From assembly GCA_002422455.1 (NCBI GenBank), contig DIVK01000059.1, positions 1 through 8,920 on the forward strand: a stretch of DNA of 8,920 nucleotides, written 5' to 3'. The DNA is from Rhodoferax sp. UBA6134 (lineage in GTDB: Bacteria > Pseudomonadota > Gammaproteobacteria > Burkholderiales > Burkholderiaceae_C). Shown here in pieces: positions 1 through 8,920 of the stretch (positions are counted from its first letter, which is position 1; each line of letters opens with the position of its first letter). The notes under the pieces were generated by a model, which was not told where the DNA came from, searched no databases, and was given only the letters and a program-made list of their open reading frames with translations. The translations under genes were made by a program, and so were the position numbers.

Positions 1-794
1 ACGTGCGCAGCCTGAGCGAGCAGCAGCGCTACATGGATCAACACCGTCTGTCGACGGAGAAGGCGCGCGAGGCCTACCGTCAGCAGTTTGACATCGGCCA
101 GCGCACGCTGCTGGACCTGCTTGACAGCCAGAACGAGTATTTCGAGGCCACACGGGCTTACATCAATGCGCACCACAACCAGATTTCTGCGCAGGCGCGC
201 ACCCTGGCGGGCATGGGCCAGCTGGTGACGGCGCTGGGCGTGAACCGCGGCGACGTGCCCAGTGCCCAGGATGCGGGTCAGAGCCGCAGCGGTATCGATC
301 CGGCCGAGTTGTGCCCGCTGGAAGAAACCATGGTGGATACCCTCGACAAGATCAAGGCTGCAATCGTGGTCCCGCCGCGCGCGCGTGCGGCGACGCCGGT
401 TGCACCGAAGCCCGCTCCTGCCCCGGCTGCTGCGACCAAGGTCAGCCTGTCGGCCGATGCGCTGTTTGACTTTGGCAAGTCAGACCTCAAGGCCGAGGGG
501 CAGGTCAGTCTTGACAAGCTGCTGACGCGCATCAAGGGCGTTCAGCTCGACGTCGTGATTGCCGTCGGGCATACGGATTCAGTCGGCAGTGACGCCTACA
601 ACGAGCGCCTGTCGCTGGCGCGCGCCGAATCGGTCAAAGCCTACCTGGTCAGCCAAGGGGTTGATGTCAAACGCGTCCGGGCCGTGGGCAAGGGTGAAAG
701 CCAGCCGATTGCCGACAATGCCACCCGGGAGGGGCGGGCCAGGAATCGTCGCGTGGAGGTTGAGGTGGTCGAAGTGCAAACCCCTGCCAAATAA
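1..794 (+). CDS. TolC-type outer-membrane channel fused to OmpA-like domain (3' part)
   Basis: The 5' end lies outside the window: the frame is open from the first base, and the GTG at position 3 falls inside a helix, so it is not taken as the start. Visible residues 1-80 are the last helical segment of a TolC-family channel, including YRQQFDIGQRTLLDLLDSQN, as typical of type I secretion outer-membrane partners. Residues 81-146 form a linker that becomes Ala/Pro-rich. Residues 147-258 are an OmpA-like peptidoglycan-binding domain with LFDFGKSDL, GHTDSVG, NERLSLARAESV and NRRVEVEV. Asp192 and Arg207 occupy the positions that bind diaminopimelate in Acinetobacter OmpA. The protein would be an outer-membrane export duct anchored to the cell wall. 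A strong terminator follows, so it probably ends an upstream operon, perhaps one for type I secretion (inference). The TolC and OmpA assignments are solid; the transported substrate is unknown. Confidence 0.9.
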   Translation, partial: VRSLSEQQRYMDQHRLSTEKAREAYRQQFDIGQRTLLDLLDSQNEYFEATRAYINAHHNQISAQARTLAGMGQLVTALGVNRGDVPSAQDAGQSRSGIDPAELCPLEETMVDTLDKIKAAIVVPPRARAATPVAPKPAPAPAAATKVSLSADALFDFGKSDLKAEGQVSLDKLLTRIKGVQLDVVIAVGHTDSVGSDAYNERLSLARAESVKAYLVSQGVDVKRVRAVGKGESQPIADNATREGRARNRRVEVEVVEVQTPAK

Positions 795-860
795 CCCGAC
801 TAACCTGGCGGCGGGACTTCCCTCTCAAAAATTGTGCTTCGGTGCAATGCTGCTCAGTTG

Positions 861-888
861 AAAAAAGGCCCCGATCGGGGCCTTTTTT
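861..888. terminator. Rho-independent terminator, perfectly palindromic
   Basis: A perfect 28-base palindrome: an A6 tract, a GGCCCC/GGGGCC stem around GATC, and a T6 tract. It reads as an intrinsic terminator on either strand. It lies 66 bases after the stop codon of the TolC-OmpA gene and just before the promoter of the next operon. It therefore separates the two transcription units and ends the upstream one. Confidence 0.93.
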
Positions 889-917
889 CGTTGAGATAAT
901 TGGAGCTGCCTTGGGTC

Positions 918-946
918 TTGTACTGGGGGGGGTATGTCGATATACT
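918..946 (+). promoter_or_regulatory. Candidate sigma70-type promoter of the RND-SQR operon
   Basis: A TATACT box at 941-946 matches the -10 consensus at five of six bases. A TTGTAC box at 918-923 matches the -35 consensus at three of six. They are separated by exactly 17 bases. Transcription would begin around 952-955, leaving a short leader before the ATG at 971. No other convincing promoter is seen inside the downstream gene run, so this one probably drives all of it. The weak -35 box and the G-rich spacer suit a regulated promoter. No start site has been mapped; this is pattern recognition only. Confidence 0.6.
920..936. promoter_or_regulatory. Candidate operator for a CsoR/RcnR/FrmR-family repressor
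   Basis: The bases GTACTGGGGGGGGTATG carry eight consecutive Gs (925-932) with TAC at 921-923 and GTA at 932-934. G/C tracts flanked by inverted TAC/GTA elements are the known operator type of the DUF156 family (RcnR site TACT-G6-N-AGTA; related tracts for FrmR, CsoR and CstR). The gap between TAC and GTA is 8 bases here against 9 in RcnR, so the match is to the class, not to one exact consensus. The tract fills the spacer between the candidate -35 and -10 boxes, where binding would block RNA polymerase. A member of the same repressor family is encoded by the last gene of the operon (8612-8902), which suggests autoregulation. Confidence 0.6.
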
Positions 947-970
947 TCAACCAGTGTTTAAAGGGTCCCT

Positions 971-2077
971 ATGTGTTCACTTGTTTTCCCTGATTTTTTG
1001 CGGGCCATCCGGCGTTCGGTGCCGTGGTTTGGTGCGTTGGTCATGTCGGTCGCCACAGCGCAGGGTGCTATCCAGGTTCCCGTCGGGCCAGTGCAGGTCA
1101 AGGCGGTGGCAACCGGTTTCGAGCTCGATGGCGTGATTCAGCCGGTCAGGCAGAGCACGATTTCGGCGCAGGCCAATGGCCGCATGGCGTCGCTGATGGT
1201 CAAGGCCGGAGACAAGGTACGGACGGGGCAGTTGCTGGCCACCATTGACGACCGGGAGACTCAAACCGGCGTTCAGCGCAGCCAGGCGCAGGTGGCGCAG
1301 GCGCAAGCCGAGTTGCGCAATGCGCAGGCCCATTTCGACCGGACGCGTGATTTGCAGGCCAGGGGCTTTGTCAGCGCCGCCGCATTGGACGCGGCCGAAT
1401 CCCAGCTCAAGGGCGCGCTGGCCGGGCGCGATCAGGCTGGGGCCGGGGCGCGCCAGTCGGCTCTGGCGCAGGGTTTTACCCGGGTGAACGCGCCTTACGA
1501 TGGCTGGGTGCTGCAGACGCATGTTGAGGCGGGTGATCTGGCGGTTCCGGGGAAACCGCTGCTCACGCTGTACGCACCGTTGCCGATCCGGGCGGTCGTC
1601 CAGGTGCCTGTATCCCGGGGCACCGAGGCGCGCGCGGCCGGTGCCGTGGAGGTGTTGCTGTCAGGCGGCGCGGCGGGTGCCCAGTGGGTTCGGCCGGTGT
1701 CGCGCAGTACCGTGCCCACGGCCGATCCGGTTTCCCAAACCATTGAATGGCGTCTTGAATTGTCGCCCGAGGCGGCCAAGGTCCTGTTGCCGGGACAGCC
1801 GGTGCGGGTGCGGTTCGCCGCAGGTCGGGCGAATCGCATGGTGGTGCCCGGCGCCGCCGTGCTGCGCCGCGGTGAGCTGACGGCCGTCTATGTGGCTGCG
1901 GGCAAGGGCTTTGTCCTGAGAGCGGTTCGCCTGGGGGCCGATCATGGGGATGATGGCGTGGAGGTCGTCGCGGGGTTGACGGCGGGTGAGCAGGTTGCGC
2001 TGGATCCGGTGCGGGCCGGTCTGGCAGGCGCGCAGGCTGTGTCGCCTGCTGCACCGGTGCCGGTGGCGGGCCAGTGA
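971..2077 (+). CDS. RND efflux periplasmic adaptor (membrane-fusion protein)
   Basis: A 368-residue HlyD/AcrA-type adaptor that would join the inner-membrane RND pump to an outer-membrane channel. The N-terminus has basic residues (RAIRR) and a hydrophobic stretch ending near ATAQGA at about residue 33, consistent with a Sec signal peptide. There is no lipobox, so it is probably not lipidated, unlike AcrA. Residues about 57-92 and 168-200 form the split lipoyl domain (GRMASLMVKAGDKVRTGQLL; NAPYDGWVLQTHVEAGDL). Residues about 95-165 are an Ala/Gln-rich coiled-coil hairpin. Residues about 205-285 match the beta-barrel, and 290-345 the membrane-proximal domain (VVPGAAVLRRGE). The ATG at 971 has AAAGGG five bases upstream; an in-frame ATG at 1043 would cut most of the signal peptide and is less likely. 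It is the first gene of the operon and its stop lies one base before the permease start. Confidence 0.9.
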   Translation: MCSLVFPDFLRAIRRSVPWFGALVMSVATAQGAIQVPVGPVQVKAVATGFELDGVIQPVRQSTISAQANGRMASLMVKAGDKVRTGQLLATIDDRETQTGVQRSQAQVAQAQAELRNAQAHFDRTRDLQARGFVSAAALDAAESQLKGALAGRDQAGAGARQSALAQGFTRVNAPYDGWVLQTHVEAGDLAVPGKPLLTLYAPLPIRAVVQVPVSRGTEARAAGAVEVLLSGGAAGAQWVRPVSRSTVPTADPVSQTIEWRLELSPEAAKVLLPGQPVRVRFAAGRANRMVVPGAAVLRRGELTAVYVAAGKGFVLRAVRLGADHGDDGVEVVAGLTAGEQVALDPVRAGLAGAQAVSPAAPVPVAGQ

Positions 2078-2078
2078 G

Positions 2079-5363
<3,285 letters not shown>

Positions 5364-5375
5364 AGGAGACAAAAC

Positions 5376-6671
5376 ATGGCTCATATCGTCATCATGGGAG
5401 CGGGCATCGGCGGCATGCCGGCCGCTTACGAAATGCGCGAGCTGCTGGACAAGGCGCACCGCATCACGGTCGTCAATTCGACGGACTATTTTCAGTTCGT
5501 GCCCAGCAATCCCTGGCTCGCCGTGGGCTGGCGCCAGCGCGAGCAGATCACCCTGCCGATTGCGCCGTATCTGGAGCGCAAGGGCATTGGCTTCATTGCC
5601 AGCGCGGCGACCCACATTGATGCGCCCGCCAACCGCCTGACGCTGGCCAATGGCGACACGCTGGACTACGACTACCTGGTGATCACCACCGGGCCGAAGC
5701 TGGCCTTTGACGAGATTCCAGGGGCTGGTCCGGTCGCATCCGGGGGCGGTGGCTTTACCCATTCGGTGTGCAGTGTGGACCATGCCCAGGAATTTTTTGC
5801 GGATTATCAGAAATTTCTCGACAACCCCGGTCCGGTGGTGATTGGCGCCATGCCCGGCGCCAGCTGCTTCGGTCCCGCTTACGAGTTCGCCTTCATTCTG
5901 GACACGGACCTGCGCCGACGCAAACTGCGCAACAAGGTGCCCATCACCTACGTGACCAGCGAGCCTTACATCGGCCACCTGGGTCTGGGCGGCGTGGGCG
6001 ACAGCAAGTCGATGCTGGAGTCCGAGTTGCGCAGCCGCGACATGAAGTGGATCACCAATGCCAAGACCACCCGGGTGGAGGACGGCAAGATGTTCGTCAC
6101 GCAGCTGGATGACCTGGGCAACGTTTACAAGGAGCATGAGGTCGGCTTCAAGCTGTCCATGATGCTGCCCGCCTTCAAGGGGGTGGACGCGGTGGCGGCC
6201 GTGCCGAACCTGTGCAATCCGCGTGGCATGGTGCTGATCGACGAGTTCCAGCGCAGCAAGGCCTACCGCAACATTTTTTCGGCCGGCGTGTGCGTGGCCA
6301 TTCCCCCGGTGGAGGTGACGCCGGTGGCCACCGGCACCCCCAAAACAGGCTACATGATCGAGAGCATGGTGGGGGCCATTGCGCACAACATTGCCGACGA
6401 GCTGGCGGGCAAACCGGCCGAGTCAAAGGGCACCTGGAACGCCATTTGCCTGGCCGACATGGGCGACACCGGGGCTGCCTTTGTGGCGTTGCCGCAGATT
6501 CCGCCGCGCAATGTGAACTGGTTCAAAAAAGGCAAATGGGTCCACTTGGCCAAGGTCGCGTTCGAGAAGTACTTCCTGCGCAAGATCAAAAGCGGGAACT
6601 CGGAGCCCGTGTATGAGAAGTATGTTCTCAAGCTGCTGGGCATCGTGCGTCTGGCCGATAAGGTCAAGTGA
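5376..6671 (+). CDS. sqr: Sulfide:quinone oxidoreductase, type I (Acidithiobacillus-like)
   Basis: A 431-residue flavoprotein that oxidises sulfide to polysulfide or sulfane sulfur and passes electrons to membrane quinone. The FAD-binding site is VIMGAGIGGMPAAYEM at 5-20. The YFQFVPSNPW block (38-47), ITTGPKLAF, GASCFGPAYE and PKTGYMIESMV are recognisable from the A. ferrooxidans type I enzyme. Three cysteines, Cys132, Cys164 and Cys358, lie where that enzyme has catalytic Cys128, Cys160 and Cys356, with the same 32-residue gap between the first two. The C-terminal segment WVHLAKVAFEKYFLRKIKSG (388-407) matches the amphipathic membrane-binding region of the family. There is no signal peptide; SQRs of this kind bind the membrane surface. 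Start choice is firm: GAAGGAGA at 5362-5369 overlaps the permease stop and sits six bases before ATG 5376. Its place right after an RND pump is unusual. Confidence 0.95.
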   Translation: MAHIVIMGAGIGGMPAAYEMRELLDKAHRITVVNSTDYFQFVPSNPWLAVGWRQREQITLPIAPYLERKGIGFIASAATHIDAPANRLTLANGDTLDYDYLVITTGPKLAFDEIPGAGPVASGGGGFTHSVCSVDHAQEFFADYQKFLDNPGPVVIGAMPGASCFGPAYEFAFILDTDLRRRKLRNKVPITYVTSEPYIGHLGLGGVGDSKSMLESELRSRDMKWITNAKTTRVEDGKMFVTQLDDLGNVYKEHEVGFKLSMMLPAFKGVDAVAAVPNLCNPRGMVLIDEFQRSKAYRNIFSAGVCVAIPPVEVTPVATGTPKTGYMIESMVGAIAHNIADELAGKPAESKGTWNAICLADMGDTGAAFVALPQIPPRNVNWFKKGKWVHLAKVAFEKYFLRKIKSGNSEPVYEKYVLKLLGIVRLADKVK

Positions 6672-6689
6672 CGGGGCGTCCATTTTTTT
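6670..6689 (+). terminator. Possible weak terminator or attenuator after sqr
   Basis: A GACG-GGG-CGTC mini-hairpin (6670-6680), overlapping the sqr stop codon, is followed by CA and seven Ts (6683-6689). The rest of the gap to 6710 is pyrimidine-rich with further T5 runs. A four-base-pair stem is short for an efficient terminator, so partial read-through is more likely than a full stop. The 52-base gap between sqr and the next gene is the longest inside the gene run and otherwise holds only the AAGGAG ribosome-binding site of the DUF2892 gene at 6711-6716. Confidence 0.25.
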
Positions 6690-6723
6690 CTGTTTCCTTT
6701 TTCGTTTTTCAAGGAGTATTTCC

Positions 6724-6948
6724 ATGACCATTGAGCGCTATATCCGTATCCTGGCCGGGTTTTTTGTCCTGCTTTCGCTTGCCCTGGGCGTGGAGGGCAG
6801 CCCCCTGTTCTTCAGCAAGTGGGCGCTGGCTTTCACCGCATTCGTGGGGCTTAATTTGTTTCAATCCGGATTCACCAAATTCTGTATCCCTGAAATGTTG
6901 CTGCGCAAGCTGGGTGTGCCGGAAGCCGGTGCGTCCTGCAAGCGTTGA
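6724..6948 (+). CDS. Small DUF2892 (YgaP-type) inner-membrane protein
   Basis: A 74-residue protein with two membrane segments at about 8-23 and 32-48. The ending NLFQSGFTKFCIPEMLLRKL (44-63) is the hallmark of the DUF2892/YgaP transmembrane family, which usually reads NLLQS-x-FTGFCP. In E. coli YgaP this segment anchors a rhodanese domain; here it stands alone, as often found beside sulfur-transfer and rhodanese genes. Cys54 sits at the family's conserved cysteine position. The start is fixed by AAGGAG at 6711-6716, seven bases before the ATG; the frame is open further upstream but without supporting signals. Its molecular role is unknown; its neighbours suggest a link to persulfide handling at the membrane (inference). 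Confidence 0.85.
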   Translation: MTIERYIRILAGFFVLLSLALGVEGSPLFFSKWALAFTAFVGLNLFQSGFTKFCIPEMLLRKLGVPEAGASCKR

Positions 6949-6962
6949 GCAGGGAGCCGGCC

Positions 6963-7409
6963 ATGAGTGAAACCAGCATCCACGTCCAGCTCCTGCAGAA
7001 GCAGGACTATCAGTTTGACATCCACTTTGGCGGCGAGGTTCCCGTCATCATGGGCGATGAACCAGCGCCGCTGGGTGGTGGCCGCGGCCCATCGCCGGTG
7101 CAATTGCTGGCCGCCGCCGTGGGCAACTGTCTCTCGGATTCGCTGCTGTTCGCCCTGCGCAAATTCAAGCAGGCACCGGAACCCCTGCGTTGCGATGTTC
7201 ATGCCGAAGTGGGTCGTAACAGTGAGGGGCGCGTGCGGGTACTCGGGATTCATGCGGTTCTGACGCTGGGGGTGCCTGCCGCAGCGCTGGCGCATCTGGA
7301 TCGCGTGCTCGGGCAGTTCGAGGCGTACTGCACGGTGACCCAGAGTGTGGGGCAGGGCATACCGGTTGACATCAAGGTGGTCGACGCGCTGGGCGTGCAG
7401 TTGAAATAA
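6963..7409 (+). CDS. OsmC/Ohr-family protein
   Basis: A 148-residue OsmC-like protein, the usual length for the family, which reduces organic hydroperoxides, and in some members acts on persulfides, through a cysteine pair. GPSPVQLLAAAVGNCLSDSL (42-61) gives the first conserved cysteine, Cys56, at the head of the long central helix. AYCTVTQSVGQGIPVDIKV (121-139) gives the second, Cys123, in the position of the usual CPVS motif. Cys77 is extra. There is no signal peptide, so it is cytosolic. The ATG at 6963 follows AGGGAG (6951-6956) with a six-base gap; a TTG at 6945 would overlap the previous stop and lacks such a site. Placed between DUF2892 and a second SQR-like gene, a role in sulfane-sulfur or peroxide detoxification is likely, but the substrate cannot be read from the sequence. 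Confidence 0.87.
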   Translation: MSETSIHVQLLQKQDYQFDIHFGGEVPVIMGDEPAPLGGGRGPSPVQLLAAAVGNCLSDSLLFALRKFKQAPEPLRCDVHAEVGRNSEGRVRVLGIHAVLTLGVPAAALAHLDRVLGQFEAYCTVTQSVGQGIPVDIKVVDALGVQLK

Positions 7410-7424
7410 AGAAACAAATTTTCC

Positions 7425-7430
7425 AAGGAG
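7425..7430 (+). promoter_or_regulatory. Strong ribosome-binding site aimed at the leader ORF
   Basis: AAGGAG lies seven bases before ATG 7438, which opens a six-codon ORF out of frame with the flavoprotein gene. It is 24 bases before the flavoprotein's own ATG at 7455, too far for direct initiation. It is the only good Shine-Dalgarno match in this gap, so it decides how the downstream gene is translated. Confidence 0.7.
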
Positions 7431-7437
7431 TGAGTTG

Positions 7438-7458
7438 ATGTTGCGAGTTTGGTCATGA
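7438..7458 (+). CDS. Six-codon leader ORF (MLRVWS) before the SQR-like gene
   Basis: A short ORF, Met-Leu-Arg-Val-Trp-Ser-stop, starts at the well-spaced ATG 7438 behind AAGGAG (7425-7430). Its TGA (7456-7458) overlaps the ATG of the flavoprotein gene (7455-7457) as ATGA, the classical layout for termination-reinitiation coupling. This would let the only good ribosome-binding site serve the downstream gene indirectly. Alternatives are a chance ORF, or a small insertion or deletion that shifted an older start out of frame. It is far too short for a homology test, so the call rests on layout alone. Confidence 0.4.
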   Translation: MLRVWS

Positions 7459-8615
7459 CGATGAGTACCTCCGGGTCCCGCTCCGTCACCGTGATCGGTG
7501 CAGGTTTTGGCGCGCTGTCTGTGGTGCGGGAGCTGCGTCGGCGTGATGCCGATGTTGCGATCACCCTGATCGCGCCGCGTGCCGAGCTGCACTATCTGCC
7601 CGGCATCATCTGGATTCCCAGTGGTTTGCGTACGCGCGAGCAGCTGGTGGTGCCGTTGGGCAATTTCTTTCGCCGCATGCGTGTCAAGTACGTGGCGGGT
7701 GACGTGGTCGGCTTGCGTGCCGGTGGGCGCGTGGTGGACATCAGCACAGACGGCGTGGCGGGCGAAGTCAGCAATGACGCGCTGGTGATCGCGTCCGGGG
7801 GGCGGTTTATCAAGAAGCTGCCCGGCATCGAGCACGCCATCACCCCGTGTGAGGGCATTGCCGCGGCCGAGCGTATTCGCGACCGGCTGCAGCAGATGCA
7901 GGGCGGCACCATTGCCTGCGGTTTTGCCGGCAACCCCAACGAAGCCAGTGCCGTGCGTGGCGGGCCCATGTTTGAATTCCTGTTCGGCATTGACGAACAG
8001 CTCAAACGCGAAGGGCGGCGCGACAAGTTCGAACTGGTGTTTTTCAATCCGTCGACCGAACCGGGCAACCGTCTCGGGTCGAAGGCGGTGCGTCATTTGC
8101 TGGATGAAATGGCGCGGCGCAACATCCGCACGCACCTGGGTCACAAGCTCAAGAGTTTTGAGGCCGACAAGGTGGTGACCGAAGGCGGTACTTTTTCCGC
8201 CGACATGATTCTGTTCATGCCCGGCATGACCGGTAACCTGTGGTTTGACCAGACCGACCTGGCACGCTCATCCGGCGGGCTGCTCAAGGCCGATGCCCAT
8301 TGCCGTGTGGAAGGGGCGGACCAGGTCTACGTGGTGGGGGATTCGGGCAGTTTCCCCGGGCCGGACTGGAGCCCGAAGCAGGCCCACATGGCCGATCTGC
8401 AGGCCGCCGCGGCGGCTGCCAACCTGCTGGCCGGGTTGCAGGGGCGTGCGGCGCAGGCCACGTTCAAGGTCGAGCTGGTCTGCATCATTGATGCCCTGAC
8501 CCAGGGAACGCTGGTGTGGCGCACGCCACAGCGCAACATCATCCTGCCTTCTTCCCGCATCTTTCACTGGGCCAAGCGCGGATACGAGCGCCTGTACCTG
8601 AGGAGGTACCGGTGA
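7455..8615 (+). CDS. SQR/FCSD-like FAD-dependent oxidoreductase, atypical cysteines
   Basis: A 386-residue flavoprotein paralogous to the SQR upstream. VTVIGAGFGALSVVRELRRR (11-30) is the FAD-binding fold; ELHYLPGIIWIPSG aligns with the SQR YFQFVPSNPWLAVG block; VYVVGDSGSFPGPDWSPKQA is the second FAD motif; and IFHWAKRGYERLYLRRYR at the end is a basic amphipathic tail like that of SQR. Cys132 and Cys343 match the first and third SQR cysteines (TPCEG; LVCIIDALTQG). The middle one (Cys160 of A. ferrooxidans) appears absent: the aligned segment GNPNEASAVRGGP has none, and Cys155 lies about nine residues too early. It may therefore be an SQR variant or a different sulfur oxidoreductase. The start is uncertain: ATG 7455 (overlapping the leader ORF), ATG 7461 and TTG 7449 are in frame, none with its own good ribosome-binding site. 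Its stop overlaps the repressor's GTG by four bases. Confidence 0.87.
   Translation: MTMSTSGSRSVTVIGAGFGALSVVRELRRRDADVAITLIAPRAELHYLPGIIWIPSGLRTREQLVVPLGNFFRRMRVKYVAGDVVGLRAGGRVVDISTDGVAGEVSNDALVIASGGRFIKKLPGIEHAITPCEGIAAAERIRDRLQQMQGGTIACGFAGNPNEASAVRGGPMFEFLFGIDEQLKREGRRDKFELVFFNPSTEPGNRLGSKAVRHLLDEMARRNIRTHLGHKLKSFEADKVVTEGGTFSADMILFMPGMTGNLWFDQTDLARSSGGLLKADAHCRVEGADQVYVVGDSGSFPGPDWSPKQAHMADLQAAAAAANLLAGLQGRAAQATFKVELVCIIDALTQGTLVWRTPQRNIILPSSRIFHWAKRGYERLYLRRYR
8601..8606 (+). promoter_or_regulatory. Ribosome-binding site fixing the GTG start of the repressor
   Basis: AGGAGG, a full anti-Shine-Dalgarno match, lies inside the last codons of the flavoprotein gene and five bases before GTG 8612. 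It supports GTG 8612 over the upstream in-frame ATG at 8516, which would give a 32-residue extension lying entirely within the flavoprotein gene. Confidence 0.85.
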
Positions 8616-8902
8616 CGCAACTGATTGGCGCGGATGCCCGCATCGACATTCTCAACCGTCTGCGGCGTGCCGAGGGGCAGATACGGGGGGTTCAGCGCAT
8701 GATCGAAGAAGGGGAGAGCTGTCTCAAGATCGGGCAGCAATTCTCGGCCGTGCGAAAAGCGCTGGACAGCACCTACCTGCGGATGACCTTGTGTTTCATG
8801 GAGCAGGAACTCGACGCCTGCATCAAGCCCGACGACGCCCAGAAAGCCGGGCTGGACCACATGCTGAAAGACATGGAGACCTTGCTGGCCCGCATGGGTT
8901 AA
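8612..8902 (+). CDS. CsoR/RcnR/CstR-family (DUF156) transcriptional repressor
   Basis: A 96-residue all-helical DNA-binding protein of the DUF156 family, typical in length. RLRRAEGQIRGVQRMIEEGE (16-35) is the family signature, followed by Cys37 and AVRKALDSTYLRMTLCFMEQ (46-65). Members form tetramers and release DNA on binding Cu, Ni, formaldehyde or persulfide. Cys37 matches the first ligand (Cys36 of M. tuberculosis CsoR). By ungapped alignment, the CsoR His61 and Cys65 positions are Phe62 and Glu66. Two other cysteines, Cys61 and Cys70, lie nearby instead, so a CsoR-type copper site is unlikely and thiol or persulfide chemistry is possible (inference). Translation starts at GTG in a GTGA overlap with the flavoprotein stop. 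It closes the operon and probably acts on the G-tract operator at 920-936. Confidence 0.9.
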   Translation: MTQLIGADARIDILNRLRRAEGQIRGVQRMIEEGESCLKIGQQFSAVRKALDSTYLRMTLCFMEQELDACIKPDDAQKAGLDHMLKDMETLLARMG

Positions 8903-8920
8903 GGCTACGCTGAATAAGTC

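Noticed and set aside
3..5. GTG as the true start of the TolC-OmpA gene
   Set aside because: The residues belong to the middle of a TolC helix, and the channel domain would be mostly missing. The gene must begin upstream of the window.
1986..2078. N-terminal extension of the permease by 31 residues
   Set aside because: The bases already encode the adaptor's C-terminus, and the Arg/Cys-rich peptide has no membrane-protein character. ATG 2079 fits the junction.
8681..8692. ATACGGGGGGTT inside the repressor gene as a second G-tract operator
   Set aside because: It encodes the conserved QIRGV signature and lacks the right-hand GTA element. It is best explained by codon use.
8903..8920. Last bases (GCTGAATAAGTC) as the start of an insertion-sequence inverted repeat
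   Set aside because: Only 18 bases are visible, with no partner repeat or transposase in the window. A resemblance to IS ends cannot be tested here.

Overview
The window is high-GC, densely packed DNA with every convincing gene on the + strand. The domain set (TolC/OmpA outer-membrane protein, RND pump, type I sulfide:quinone oxidoreductase) shows a Gram-negative bacterium. Codon use, GC content and the close match of the SQR to the Acidithiobacillus ferrooxidans-type enzyme suggest a beta- or gammaproteobacterium with sulfur metabolism. That assignment is inference; there is no rRNA or other marker gene.

Layout: (1) 1-794 is the 3' end of a gene fusing a TolC-type outer-membrane channel to an OmpA-like peptidoglycan-binding domain. 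It is closed by a strong intrinsic terminator at 861-888. (2) 889-970 holds a candidate sigma70-type promoter. Its -35/-10 spacer contains an eight-G tract flanked by TAC and GTA, which looks like an operator for the CsoR/RcnR/FrmR/CstR (DUF156) repressor family. (3) 971-8902 is one compact co-directional gene run: RND membrane-fusion protein, RND permease, type I sulfide:quinone oxidoreductase (sqr), a small DUF2892 membrane protein, an OsmC-family protein, a second SQR-like flavoprotein and, last, a DUF156-family repressor. Gaps are 1 to about 50 bases, and the final pair overlaps by four bases. The last 18 bases (8903-8920) hold no gene that can be called.

Interpretation (inference): the run resembles a self-regulated operon for sulfide or reactive sulfur species. 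The terminal repressor would sense a thiol-reactive or metal signal and bind the G-tract operator overlapping the promoter. SQR would oxidise sulfide to sulfane sulfur and feed electrons to quinone. The second flavoprotein, the OsmC protein and the DUF2892 protein would act on sulfane sulfur or peroxide products. The RND pair, placed first, would export a toxic compound. The unusual points are the coupling of an RND pump to SQR, the loss of one canonical SQR cysteine in the second flavoprotein, a repressor without the canonical CsoR-type ligand residues, and a six-codon leader ORF before the second flavoprotein gene.
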